From positions 577,803 to 641,802 of the forward strand of contig NMRA01000024.1 of assembly GCA_002633005.1 (NCBI GenBank): a stretch of 64,000 bases of DNA, in the 5' to 3' direction. This DNA is from Phoronis australis. Lineage: Eukaryota > Phoronida > Phoronidae. This document shows, piece by piece, positions 1 to 12,240 of the stretch (within the stretch, counting starts at the first letter, position 1; each line of letters begins with the position of its first letter). The notes below the pieces were generated by a model, which was not told the DNA's origin, did no database searches, and saw only the letters and a program-made list of their open reading frames with translations. Both the position numbers and the translations under genes were made by a program.

Positions 1-954
1 TTGCTTTGGGTTTATTTATTGTCTGGAGAATTAGCTGCCCACACTTAGGGAATGGAAACCAGGATCTCCAGAGTCTTGCACTCCGACCACTGATCAATGA
101 AGATCATGATGTGAACAGGCCATACATTTCACTTAAAGCTGTCTTTGCTGCATAATCCCCTCACTCAGGAATGGTATTACAATAAATATTCCTCTGTGGT
201 AATTTTTAGGGTGGAAAACTATGTAGAAAAAGGTGTTTAGCTGTTTTGACTTCTCCCGTGACTTATGACAGCTTGCTTAAAATTAAAACTTGAGCTAGTC
301 ATGACCAATTAATGTGTGCTCACAAAATTGTTTTGAAAGAGTGACATCGTTTAGTGGAGGCTGTGGATCATATTTCCAGGTTTATTCAGTTGGTTTATTT
401 TCTATTGATATACTTCCAAGTCTTTTATTTTAATGCACAGTTCACCATTAGTAGCCGGTGTTTGTAAAGACCCCAGGGGTATAGTATGCAGACAGTTCAT
501 TCCTCCAACAAGATTGGGACATGTTTTATTCACTAGGCAATGTTTTAAATGCAACTTGACAGGAAGTTGCCTGGTGTTGTAACAGTGCACCGCTAGTTAT
601 TACCCCTCCCCACAGGGGTCCAATTACCGCAGGGCTTGTGTATTAATAAAGTGTCTGCCTGGCTCTCCCCTACTCTGTTGACCAAAAAAATAACAAACAG
701 TTTTCACATAATTCCGAAGCCAAACGTGTTCATTCCAACTTGACTTTGCACTGAAGGAGCAAGTTAGTTGAACCTTCAAAACTGGCTAGGGTAATAATCA
801 TTGACGGATGCCACAGCTATCGCAGCTCGATGAGTCACATTGAAGGATCAGAGCTCTGCTGCAAAATCTACCTGTTAACTGCAAAATTAACTTTTGCACT
901 CGAAGCTACATTTGACCATGTAAACTTTAGTAAGCTAAAAATTGATAATCGTTA

Positions 955-1260
955 ACTCTCACAAAGTCAGTCTCGTAATATTCCTTTCCGTGATAGGAGT
1001 TCATTTCCATTACCAACTAGAAGATTGAAACCCTCAGCAATATACTTCAGAGTTGGGGTTGGCTAAACATAAAATTGAGAATTTGTAAATGGCAAACGTA
1101 CGCATTGCCTGTAACTCCAGTTGCTAGTGCATTTGGCAACAACTCAAGATCGAATGAGCATGGTAATATTTTAAATCCCAGAGCGTTTTGGTTAAGAATT
1201 CAACATTGACCGCAAAACAGTGGCGAAATGCCGCTTTAAATTTCATCGAAATGAAGTTGG
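955..1260. repeat. Dispersed repeat family A, copy 1
   Basis: This stretch shares blocks in the same order with 41480-41760 and 59955-60235. The blocks include CTTCAGAG followed by GGGTTGGCTAA/CCTA, then AATTG(A/C)GAATTTG or GAATTC, and later a CTAAACAG(C/T)GNGAAATG-like block followed by CTTTAAAT. The copies have diverged substantially and I see no coding potential. It is probably a non-autonomous element. Confidence 0.45.
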
Positions 1261-1874
1261 CTGTTTGTACGCACTGACAGTCCGCCATAACATTCTCATT
1301 TCCATGTAGGTATGAAAAGCCATTGTTATGTAACTAACTGACTACAGGTCCTGTACTTCTAAGCATCTGGTGTTCAATTATTTCATCAGTTGAATTAAAT
1401 TTGCCACCCTGCCATTCATGAAGTGTCTTCTGATAATAGCTTATGTGTTTTAAAGGAGCTGAGATATTGATTCAGTTTTTAACTCACATGTGTTCTTGTA
1501 CTCAAAGAAAGACTGCCAATTGTAGTATTGCTTTCATTTGCTATCAGATGAAATTAAATTTTGATTCGAGTGCTATGATCCACTCTTTATATTACGTCGC
1601 TCCCACCATCGTTGTCTCCTTTGTGTGGTGTTGCACAGTTTCATATTACGACAATAGTGTTCGAAAATTACAAAATTACTAATTTTTTCTGAAGAAGGAC
1701 TGTGTACATAGTTTTGAAGTTATTGGGAATATTCGGAAATCTTCTTTTAATTGAAATTCATTGGTGACTTTTAAATTTCCAAAGTGACATTGTCTAGAAA
1801 TTGGAATGTTTTTCTTAATTTATAGTCGTTATACTGGATCCTGGCAATTGTCATTCATATGATGTCTCTCAGAT

Positions 1875-1917
1875 TTTTAGAACCAGTATGATGTTAATTA
1901 TTCTCAAAATGCGGGAA
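1875..1917. repeat. Degraded copy of a short hairpin repeat
   Basis: The stretch contains TTTAGAACCAGTATGATG and then ATTCTCAAAATGCGGGAATGCC. These correspond to the two arms of the better-preserved hairpins at 37124-37183 and 58994-59053. The middle has been lost here. Confidence 0.4.
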
Positions 1918-3880
1918 TGCCAATAAGTATTTATTACCTCGGTACACACTCCAAAAACATTTAAAAGCCAAATTCTTGGACGGATTCCCCCAACTTCCTC
2001 TTGTTCCTTTATCCTCACCAGGCGTGACTGCTAGACTCCCTACCCACGCGTTGACCCATGGCTGGGCCCCTGGTTCACTGCACACTGTAATACAACTTTG
2101 ATTGAAGTGAAATGAATTTTGCCTCAGGCGTATCTGTAGGTTTCATTCTACAGAGCTTTATTAATAGTATCGCTGACAAATCAAAACAGAATTTCCCTCT
2201 AGGCTTGTCTAGATGTGCCCTTCGGGCATAAAATGAGATATTTCCTTAGCTGACTAAGTGTTAATTTAAAGAAAGTTTTCATTGTATATGTTCAAAACCA
2301 TTGATAATCCTTGCTACAGACAAATATTTAATTGTCTACAAAAATCTAGTGGGTTGATGTTTTTTTAGCAATAGTAGGAGTCCTGTTTCTTCATTAATAT
2401 ATTGAAACTTTTCTCAACTATGGATTGAAATTAGAATTTCTTTAATTAGATTTTTAGCCGCTTTTGATTATCCCCTGTCAGACAACTTACGAATGTTTTT
2501 GGTGACGTTATTATTATCTGACGTGAACTGCTGACGAACCTGAAATAATCTCCATGTAAAGATATTAAATCTACTTTAGAAGACCTCAACCAGGGTAAAT
2601 ATGGCCGCCAGTCATATTTATGGCGACCCTTTTGACAGTTATAATTGGTTGTTATGACCATGATGTTGTTAATTTCGGCCCAATCATTTAATGGTGAATT
2701 AGGCAGCTTGGGGCTACTAGTTGAATGGTAATACTTTTCTATGATTCATCATTGTTTGGTCATTTAGGTATTGCAGAGAGAGAACTTGGCTTTATTTGTG
2801 TTCAAGTTGAAGGTGCTGTGGGTGTACTTTCCTTGCCGTTTGTTTTTTTTATATTATACTTATTGACAGCTCATTTTAGCAGTTGTGTGTAGTTCTCGCC
2901 ATGGTGATCATCTGTTTTCACTTCCCTACTGACAATTTCTTGCCATAGCCGGTCATCAGTTCCTTGAATTACGAAGTATTTAGTTTACCTTTAAAATGAG
3001 CCATAAAGATCAAAAAACAGCATTTGGCAATTAATTATTTAGATATTTAATAAAGCCTACATCGCAAAGATATTTTGGAAATGTGAACCGAGAGTAATCT
3101 TTTTAAAATTTCATGCTTTATATTATTTTAAAAACACCTTAAAAAGTATCTAAAAGAATTCTGGGTCATTTGTCTAGATTTTAATATTATTGACATTACA
3201 TACATTGGTTGTATAGGAACAAAAACTACTATCGCCCTCTACCTGATAAGTTAGCTACTTAAGGTAGGTGTATACAGTGGTCAAATCTCCAGGTTCCTAT
3301 CTAAAATGAGTACAAAGGGGGTTTTAACTAGTTTCAAATGACTCTGAAAATGACAAAAACTGACAAAAAAGTTTTTATTGTATTTCTTTTTTTTTAATTG
3401 TATTTTTATTTTTCAAAAAATTCAATTTTACCTCGGATTTTTTTTTCAAAATGCACAGGGATTATCATCAAGTTTCCTGTCACTCAGAGTTGACATAACT
3501 CTATACGTTGCCAGGCAGGAACCACAACATCACCCTCCAGGCACAGACACCTTTCCCTTTAGGTGCCCTGTCAGGCCTAGTTTGCTCTTTGTGACCAGAA
3601 CTGCGCATCTTCACACATTTAGCACATGATATGGAAGGAAACTGGAATTTTATTTTGTAGCCAACAATAAGGTGTAAATTCATTTCCATTGTTCTAAGCA
3701 TGTTCTATGCTATACAACTGTCACATGACAGCACTTTTTGAAGATGCGATTACTTGGATTCAGGTATCCAGCCTTTGAAAAATGAAAAATGGTATATTTG
3801 GAGGTCATTTTTGCAAAGAAATCTTTTTCACTTGATTCATAAGTTTTTATCCCTGTTCTGACAGTTTCCCTCTCTGTTTG

Positions 3881-4090
3881 CAGTGAATTGGTCCCCCCTC
3901 GTTCTTGCGGCCAATTTGACCACTGCTTCTTGCAGTGAACTTGCCCTCCCCCTCGCCCTTTCCTGTGGTCAATTTGGCAACCTTCCTGTAGTCAATGTGG
4001 TCCCCTACTTGCAGTCAATTTCACCCCCGTTCCTGCAGTCGATTCGACACCCCTCTTGGCCTCAATATGACCCCTGGTTCTTACAGTCAT
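3881..4090. repeat. Degenerate minisatellite just upstream of a splice acceptor
   Basis: Units of about 30-40 bases built around TTGCAGTCAATTTGACCCC repeat six to seven times with many substitutions. The array ends about 40 bases before the acceptor of the transmembrane exon. Reading frames across it are by-products of the repeat. Confidence 0.6.
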
Positions 4091-4131
4091 TTATCCTAAT
4101 ACAGTGACATTGTTTCTTAATTATTCTCCAG

Positions 4132-7100
4132 CTTCGTTACCAAATAACATCTGGCTTTACGTGGGTCTCGGTGGAGCTGGCTTCGTGCTTATTGTCGTCA
4201 TTTTGCTCGTCATATTTCTGGTACGACGGCGTAAGCGTCAAAGGAGCATGTTCGATACAGAAACGGTAACGGACAGTTACCACTCGGACGACGAGAAGAA
4301 AACGATTGGTGTGAATGGTGAGTGGGAGTCTATTAATCACCATTGTTTGCGAATTAAGCTCGTTGTTTTGGGAAATGGTCTTCTTGATCTTTTACTGTTG
4401 ACTTGTTTGTGATTATGTGTTCACATTTTATGTTTATTTAAACGGTGTGTCCTCACATAATGGGGAAGTTATTTTCGTTTTATTGTTCATCTAACTCTTA
4501 ATCTTAGCTCTTTTATAAAATGATTATTGAAAGTGGTTAAACAAAGTGAAAGGTGTATGCAAATATTGCCCTGGATTAGTTCTTTGCTTTGTGAAATTAA
4601 AAACAAATACTAAGGTTGTAGTTTTTCTTAGATGTAAATATTCCTTCCCTATGTATTATGTATTTTCCAACCGAAGCATGAAAGTTATTTGTATTCAAGT
4701 GTTGGTATTTTCCACTCCATTTTCTCTGGGAGAGTGCAAATCCAGGAATTTAACCTGTTTTTTTACAAATCAATGGCCAGTGTTTAGCAATGGGTCAGGT
4801 TTTAATTTCATGGTCTGTTAGCTTGTGCACAGGCGCAAGTGTGCAGGTGTTCCAAGCAAGAGCCTGTCCATGCATAAATTGTCAACCCCCCAACCCTGCT
4901 TTATCTGCACTTTGTTTGTCTGAGTAAGCCAGCCATAAAATCTGGTGGTATGATATTTCATCCACTGTACAGCTGCGCCAATCGGTCACATGAATTAGTG
5001 GCTATTTCCCTCTGACTGTATTTATTGCTTCCTCTCTTGCTCTGATGGTAACTTTTAGGGTTTTACTCTGTGACCAGGTTGTCTCAAAATAGATTGTAAA
5101 ACGCAGAGAAATGTTCTCAGAAGCCATACTTGTAGTGCTATTAGTATATTAGGGTTCTGCCACCTCTGATTTAATTCAGAACCACGATTTATATGGCTTT
5201 GTGTGTCTGTGTTTACAAAACCATTGACTTCTCCTTTCTTTCACTAATTGAAAAAATATATGCGTAGGGTCACGTGTTATACAAACAGTCATTTTGCAGC
5301 TCAAATTTTTGCACTTCCAGTATGTTAGTTTATTAATTATATAACAATATGCAACAATTCTTGGCAATTTGTGACATTTTTGCTCAACTTAAAGATTCGT
5401 GATGCTAATTTTGCTCTGGTTATGCCGATTATTTTTGGTTGATTTCTTGTTCGTAAACTCAATTCATTGTGTCCACGCTAGGTTGTCTGACCATGCAGCC
5501 AGACATCACCAAGACAGTGGGCCCAGTTCCTGCCCAGAGCGCCTTCAGCCCAGTCGCCCTTCCCACGGACTCCCTAGAGAAGGTTCCAATGCTGCGGACC
5601 AACTCCTCGGGATCTGTTGCCCAGTCCAGCTGCGACAAACACATCTACGTTGAGCTGCCTCAAAATGGCGACATGCTCGACAAACTGGCCAATAGTAAGG
5701 ATTCTGATGGCTCGCTGCCGCCATATGATGAGGTAGAGAGCACAGAGAGACGATCAATTGGTTCCGTTCATGTCCCCTCAAACATCGACCCCGATTGCAT
5801 GGCTTGGGGCATGGTGGGATACCAGGGTGGGAGACTGACAGTCCCTGGCACTGGTAGGTGTTGCGACTTATTACTTTGTTCAATTCAAGCTTCTTTGTGT
5901 CTGGTGGAGTTTGTAAAAAATATTGTGTTGTAATGTGTAAATTGATTTTCTTATGTTTTTGGGATGGCTGTGTTCAGTAGCAGCTGCGTTAAAAATTCTC
6001 AGAATTACTGAGTAATGTAATTTTATGTGTGTTTTATAGCTGACTTGGCACTTAAGTAAATGTATCAGTAAAAGGCTTTTATCTCTCATTTCACCATTTC
6101 CATCGCTTGTTTGTTTAATATAAAGATAGATGGCAGCAGTTGTCAGCTTTGTGGGTAATTGTCATTACAGGTGTCAGTCTGACGATACCAGAGGGTGCTG
6201 TAACCAAAGGTTGTAAGGAAGAGATCTTCATAGCCGTGTGCCGCGAAGACAGAGACAGGCCACAAGTGACAGGTGAACCATTAGTTGTTTACACTGATTG
6301 CCTGTTAAGAGAAATTGCTAATGTCAAGAAATAGAATGTATTTGACCATGTACTAATAAGATACTATTTGCACATGAACAAAGTTAAACGCTAATCAATT
6401 AAGTGAAAAGTTTTCCCCAAACGGTGCTCGTTCAACATGACATAGATTTTGTAAAATAAATTTAATTTTATATAATTAATTTTTTAATTTTGAGCAGTGT
6501 ACCAACAGAGAGGTAGCCACAGTTAACTGGCATTGAATCTCCGCCTTTTAAGTTGATGCGGTCTTCCTCTAATTAAAATAAATAAATACAGTTGCAGTCT
6601 CTGAACAGCGTTTAATGAACATAAGAAAATTAATAGTCAAAACAAATGTACATTGTAGTATGTTTTAGTTTGCATATCCCATATGTAATGTAGTTCACGT
6701 GTTCTCGTCTCTTACAGACAAACAAACAATTCTTAGCCCCGTCGTCCTGCTTGGTCCCCATGGCATGTCGCTACAGAAGTCCGTTGTTCTTTCATTTCCG
6801 CACTGCGCTAGTCTGAAGCATGGCCAATGGAAGGCCACCATGTTGTGCAGTGACGTCTCGTTTACGGAAGTACCTCTATGGAAGGTGAGTAACCTCTCAG
6901 CTTTAATGTCGCAGTTGTTATTTCTTTGCATTTTACGTCAGTTGCTCCATCATCAAACTGGGACAATATGCAGATCTCAAAATTAAAAGTATGTTATTCT
7001 ACTTAGAGGTTCTGTCAATCTAATTCGCGTCATAATTTGATCACTGTCTGTTAATTTTCTGTTCTGTTTCAAAGGCCACTGCATTTTTCTGATTCTTGGA

Positions 7101-10100
7101 CGTTGGTTGGTCTGGTGATGACTGTTATCGTTGACACATCGCACGGAATTAAATAATACAACAACTGCACCGCATGGTGCTCATATGGCATTAGATAATT
7201 AGGCAACTACACTTATGGAATCCAATTTACAAGTCGGACATTCACCAGCAAGTGTACAGTCATGAATTTTCATACTCTAAGATGACCTCTGTGTCGGAAG
7301 CTTATATAGCTTCACTCCCTTTAGAATGTACTCATTATGGTTTTAGCCAGTGGTTTAGCATTTGTTAGCGTGTGTTTAAACTAACTTCTAAAATTATAGG
7401 TATTTCAAAATTGCATCGATTTGTAATAGTTTTTGAGGTATAAACAAAACTTAAATGAATTTTTATTAAAATGTCTACTCTAGCCCATGGTGACCCTTGG
7501 TCAAGAGACGATAGCCACTCCTGTGTATTGTCAGCTGGACAACACCTTCTCGCACATGCTCATAGACAACGCGGGCAAGTTCTGCCTGATGGGCGAGTCT
7601 ATGCATGCTTGTAAAGCCACCAAGATCCTACGTCTGGCGGCATTTGCTGCACCTATGCAGCCTCTGATGGATTACAATCTGAGAGTCTACGCAGTAGAAG
7701 ACACGCCATCAGCCATAGAGGTAAATTTAAGAAGACAATTAAATCTCAAGTTTCTTTTCAATTTTGTATTACGGGGAAATATAATTTACAAATAAGTTAG
7801 CTCAGAAAGTACACAGAAGGATTATGTCCTGGTGTAATTTAAATATAATCACAGGCCTTCTGGACATTTAGATGTAAACATTCTTCAAGGAAATTAATGT
7901 TAAAAATCTGGGTGTGTTACCTTTTTGAGTCAATGTCTTAACCCATCCGTTATGTTTCTCTTAACTTCATAACTGTTCCAGTAATGAGAGCTGTGCCTAA
8001 CATGTTTGCAGTCATGTTGCACTCTCAGTTATTACATTGCTGACATTTGCATGTTTTTCTGGCGAATTAACACTTCTATGACATCTGTTGTGCTTTAAAA
8101 CCTTAATGTGACGTCACTCCTATGTTCTTCAAACCTGCAGCAAGATGGTGGCCCTGGTTAATAGCATCTGTTCTCTCCGCAGGGAGTCATCCAGATGGAA
8201 AAGAAGCTGGGTGGCCGTCTGGTGGACAAACCCAAACAGATTCCCTACCAGGATGGTGGCAATAACCTATGTCTGTTGGTGGAAGATATCTCTGATGGCT
8301 GGAAGAGCAAGCTTCAAGCTAACTATCAGGTGAGCAGATGTGGAGTGTAGTCTCCGTATTGGTCAATAGGTGGTGACACCTGCTGTGATGGTGGTAGTGA
8401 GCATGTTGATTTTGCTACGTTTAATAAGTAACTTGGTTATGGCCGATTCTTGGGCAGAACATTTTGGGGAAAATGCAGAATTTCAATCTTTGTTATGCTT
8501 CTTGTTTTTGCAACATTTCGCATTATTTTGGTGCACGAAGTGATTCTTCTGTATGAGTTGAATTAAAGTACCACGTAACTTTTTTATGCAAACTAAAACA
8601 TCCAAAAGTCCTTGTACAAATACAAATGTACATTACTGAGTTACACGTAAATTCCATGGCATTATTAACTAATCTTGATACAACTACCAGGTGAAATGTT
8701 ATTTCTTACTTTTTCATAAAATGATGTACAGTACCATAATAGCATATTGTACCATAGCGAGCAGTAGAAAAAATTTTGGAAAATTGTGGGCATTCATTAC
8801 AATGCTAGAAAACCTTGAAAAATGAAAAAAGGTGTCACTTTGGAGATTATTTTTGTCTGAAATAGGTGAAATTTTACCGTAACTGTTCCTAATCGCTGTC
8901 TTCAATGTGTACTCGTTGACCTTCTTCAATGTGTACTCGTTGACAATCTTCAATGTGTACTCGTTGACCTTCTTCAATGTGTACTCGTTGACCTGTTTCA
9001 GGAGATCCCCTTCAGGCACATCTGGTCAGGCAACCAGAACCACCTGCACTGTGCTTTCGCCCTGGAAATGATCGCCTCGCAGTCGACGCTCACCTGCAAG
9101 ATCCAGGTGTATCAGAGGGGCACGCTCAGCAATAGACAATCACTACACATTCATGCCAACCTCAATGAGGTATTGCTATTCACGCATTTTTATTTCTGGT
9201 TCGGTTGGATTTCTTTGATGGCCTTTCCCACCAAAGCATATGCAATACAAATTCTTCAGTTAGGCTCAAAAAATCACGGAAAAGTGAACTTAAGTTTGAT
9301 GAATTTTTGGACAAAAGTAACCATTAATATGAAAATTCACTTGTTTTTCCGATTTGAATGATGCTGAAGATCGTTTGGTGCTATTCTGAGACTTCAGCCC
9401 TTGGTAAAATTAAAATTACCAATTATCGTCCAAAATTAAAGAATTTTACCCCGAGTTAATAAAATCTACTTTCATCCTCTTGATATTGTCACCATGTTGG
9501 ATCTAAGTTGACTAGATGGTCGAAATGGAATTAGTTTTTATGTCAACGAATAGTTTGTCTCCAAATTCTAATAACTCTTCCCTTGTAGTCCAGTGAGTTG
9601 ATGCATTTTGCATTGTGAGCTAATGATCCAAGCTCTGCTTGGGAACATTTGTTTCACCTCCCAGTTTTCGACTGACAATTCGTTGAGCTGCAATCATACT
9701 CATAAGGAATGATTATATGAGAGACAAACGTCAAAAACGTAACTATAACTCTCTATATTAATGTGTCTGATACTGATGTCGATGTACGTGTTAAGTGAAA
9801 TTTTTTTCCCACCAGTTGGAGAAATGTCTTAAACGTGTTACTTGACGTCGATTTCAGAGATTACCTCCTAGTCCAAAATTACCAAGGAACAGACAGCAGA
9901 GATCGTCAACTGTGACGACCGGGTCATGTCCCAGTGGTAACGTCGCTTTAGACCCTCCCCAAAATGTATTCAGGTAAGTTCATTGGTGAGTTTTCAGATA
10001 AGTTACGTAAATTTCTTTTGAGCAATTGGAAACTATGGCTGAAGTGAAGCGTGTTGTGTTTCTTCACAATTTGAAACATTTTCATAGAGTTAACGAGATT

Positions 10101-11252
10101 TTCTTTTGTCATCAAAATTTGTAGTCTCTGATTATCTTTCCGTGGACAGCCAATGTCCCTTCAGATCAGCACAAAATATTTACCTGCATCACTGTCGTGT
10201 CTTCAAACCATAGCGTACCCAAAAACGTTTCAGTCATCATAACAAAGATTTGTTCTCATCTTTCTAGGTTACCAGGTAAACTGAGAATTAAACTGAGTGC
10301 GTGTTTGGACCCTCCCAACAACAGGGGGAGTGATTGGAGGAAACTAGCTCAACAACTGGAGGTGGATAGGTGGGTGGATAAGGTCATGAGGTCATGTCAG
10401 TTCTATTAATAGTTAAATGAGATAGCCTGTCATCTCATTGGCTAGTGACTAGTAAAGAAATCTGTGCAGGGCTCATTTAAATATGGGCTGCACAATTCTG
10501 TTGAAGAACAGTGCAGTTAACTCGTGCTTGTGATGTAGTTAAAAATGTGTTGATCAAGTGTTGTTTGCTTCGTAATGGTTGTGGGACAGAATTTCATACA
10601 CTTAGAAAAATTTCGGTGTAAGTTCTTTAATTTGGGACAGAAATTGTTCTAATTAATTTTCTTTCTGAGTCTTACTATGTTGTTCACTATCCCGTAAATT
10701 CCCAACATTTTACCAAATGATGTTTGGAAATAACTAAATCATTTGATAAGTGCTAAAGTGAAGCAAATTTTCCTGAAATGTATTTTTTGTTGTGAAATTG
10801 ATAAAATAGATTTTCATTTGTTTCTCTTATTGTGCCCAGCCTGAAGAATTTTTACTGATGTCAAAGTTTCCTTATTTTTTCACAACAAATATCTTTTTAC
10901 GCATCAAAAGTTTTCTCATTGCTATGTGGTAGTTTTTATTTTTATAAAATTATTCATTTGCATTATAAAGGGATTTTCCCGTAAAATGCAGTAAAATTAA
11001 GAACCTTAGCTTTCACAAAGTAGTCTTATTTATAGATTTAACTTTGCTTTGTTCACGCGGCGTTCATTTCTTTTTATCAGATATATCAACTACTTTGCCA
11101 CCAAATCCAGTCCCACCGATTGTATACTAGACCTGTGGGAGGCAAGACATAGAGAAGAAACGGCGGTGACGGACCTGATGAATGCTCTACGGGTGATGGG
11201 CCGCATGGACGCAGCTCTCATCTTAGAGAAGGAAATGGGTGCGTGGCTGTAG
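4132..11252 (+). CDS. unc5: Netrin receptor UNC5 (3' part: transmembrane, ZU5, UPA, death domain)
   Basis: Ten exons read through in one frame with consensus splice sites: 4132-4317, 5482-5853, 6171-6272, 6718-6884, 7484-7720, 8183-8329, 9002-9169, 9858-9973, 10268-10369 and 11081-11252 (stop TAG). They give about 588 residues. Exon 1 encodes one transmembrane helix (LIVVILLVIFLV) followed by a basic stop-transfer stretch. Exon 2 is a Ser/Pro-rich juxtamembrane region ending in the start of the ZU5 domain (YQGGRLTVPGTG). Exons 3-4 finish ZU5 (SLTIPEGAV). Exons 5-7 form the UPA domain (EIPFRHIW, LHCAF). Exon 8 is a linker. Exons 9-10 are the death domain (LDPPNNRGSDWRKLA, then YFATKSSPTDCILDLWEA). 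UNC5 is a netrin dependence receptor that mediates axon repulsion and, without ligand, apoptosis. The order and length match the cytoplasmic half of known UNC5 proteins. The start and the Ig/TSP1 ectodomain are missing because the window begins inside the gene. Confidence 0.96.
8897..8992. repeat. 24-bp tandem repeat, four copies, abutting an unc5 splice acceptor
   Basis: Four 24-base units share CTTCAATGTGTACTCGTTGAC and differ only in the first three bases. The array is followed directly by CTGTTTCAG, the acceptor of the exon at 9002. The unit is a multiple of three and is open in the frame of that exon, so an upstream acceptor could include it without a stop. Confidence 0.85.
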
Positions 11253-12240
11253 GCGGAGCGTGCTCAGAAACTGGATGCTGTCACGATGATCTGGTTTTAA
11301 GTGCCGTATGACGGATGCTTGGGATACGAGTGATGCTGTATTTATTGTGAAATGGACACGGCCATTAAATACGGACAAGTTGTGAGCACTCGTAATGGAC
11401 ACGAGATTTTTTCTGCCGGCCTTGAATGTAGCACAAAGAGGCTTTATTATGGGAACTTAGGGGGAATCAAAGATGTTGAGTTGAATGTGATCAGTCTTCA
11501 AAGATGTGGAATGGGAATTTTGTGAAATGTGAAACATGCAACTTTCCGATTGACACTGCCGTGCCATGGCTTCGACACTTAAAGTTGGATCATGGGATCT
11601 GTCTTCGAAGAACTGGAAAGGAATTCACTGTTTGTGAAACATGTACTTTATCAAGTGTGCCTGCATTGTGAGTGATCAGTATTAGAAACATAAAGTTTCA
11701 TCTGGTCAGTCGTCAGAAAGGTGGAATAGAATCAGCACAAAATGCTTAAATTACCAAAAGTGATTGGTTTACAAGACAACGACGGTTTGTGCTTTATTAA
11801 CGGAGCAATACTTAAGACTGACTAGTTTCATGTTTCTTATGAATGGTGTATATAGGTATGCTGGACAATCGTGAACCTTAAGCCAAAGTGCAGAATGCGC
11901 AGACTTTGTGTTACTTCACTGAGATTGTGTACAGGTCAGTGGATATGATAAAATGGTGAGCATCTTGTGTGTTCCATGTTCCAATAGAATGAAAAATATC
12001 ACCCCTTAAATGGTGTATTGGGCTCATCCGTTGTAATTCGAAATTTATTGTGTAGTGAATGTGCGTGTATCTTGCCTCAAACTAAATGACTGAGAAGTGC
12101 TATTGTCATTGTAGTCCACTGGTGCTAAACGTATAGTATCAGATGTAGCCAATCATTACAGTTCATGTGTAATATTGTCATTATCATCATTACCTATTGC
12201 TCATAGTATCCTAGATATAGTGACAATAAAAGACATGATA
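11253..12240 (+). other. unc5: 3' untranslated region of unc5
   Basis: This non-coding stretch follows the UNC5 stop codon and ends about ten bases after a canonical AATAAA at 12225-12230. I see no reading frame or repeat in it. The exact cleavage site is inferred. Confidence 0.6.
12225..12230 (+). terminator. unc5: Polyadenylation signal AATAAA of unc5
   Basis: The hexamer AATAAA lies about 970 bases after the stop codon, on the coding strand. It is the first canonical hexamer I noticed downstream of the death-domain exon. Confidence 0.55.

Larger units (their letters stand above)
1..4131. other. Intron or upstream part of the UNC5 gene, no exon seen
   Basis: The first recognisable UNC5 exon begins at 4132 with a split codon, so coding sequence must lie further upstream, outside the window. 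I looked for exons coding immunoglobulin or thrombospondin type 1 modules here and found none. The stretch holds AT-rich sequence, a dispersed repeat copy near 955-1260, a short hairpin-repeat copy near 1875-1917 and a degenerate minisatellite near 3881-4090. Confidence 0.6.

Noticed and set aside
3883-4107. 74-codon ORF upstream of the unc5 transmembrane exon as an extra exon
   Set aside because: It is a translation of the degenerate minisatellite and is separated from the exon by a clear intron acceptor.
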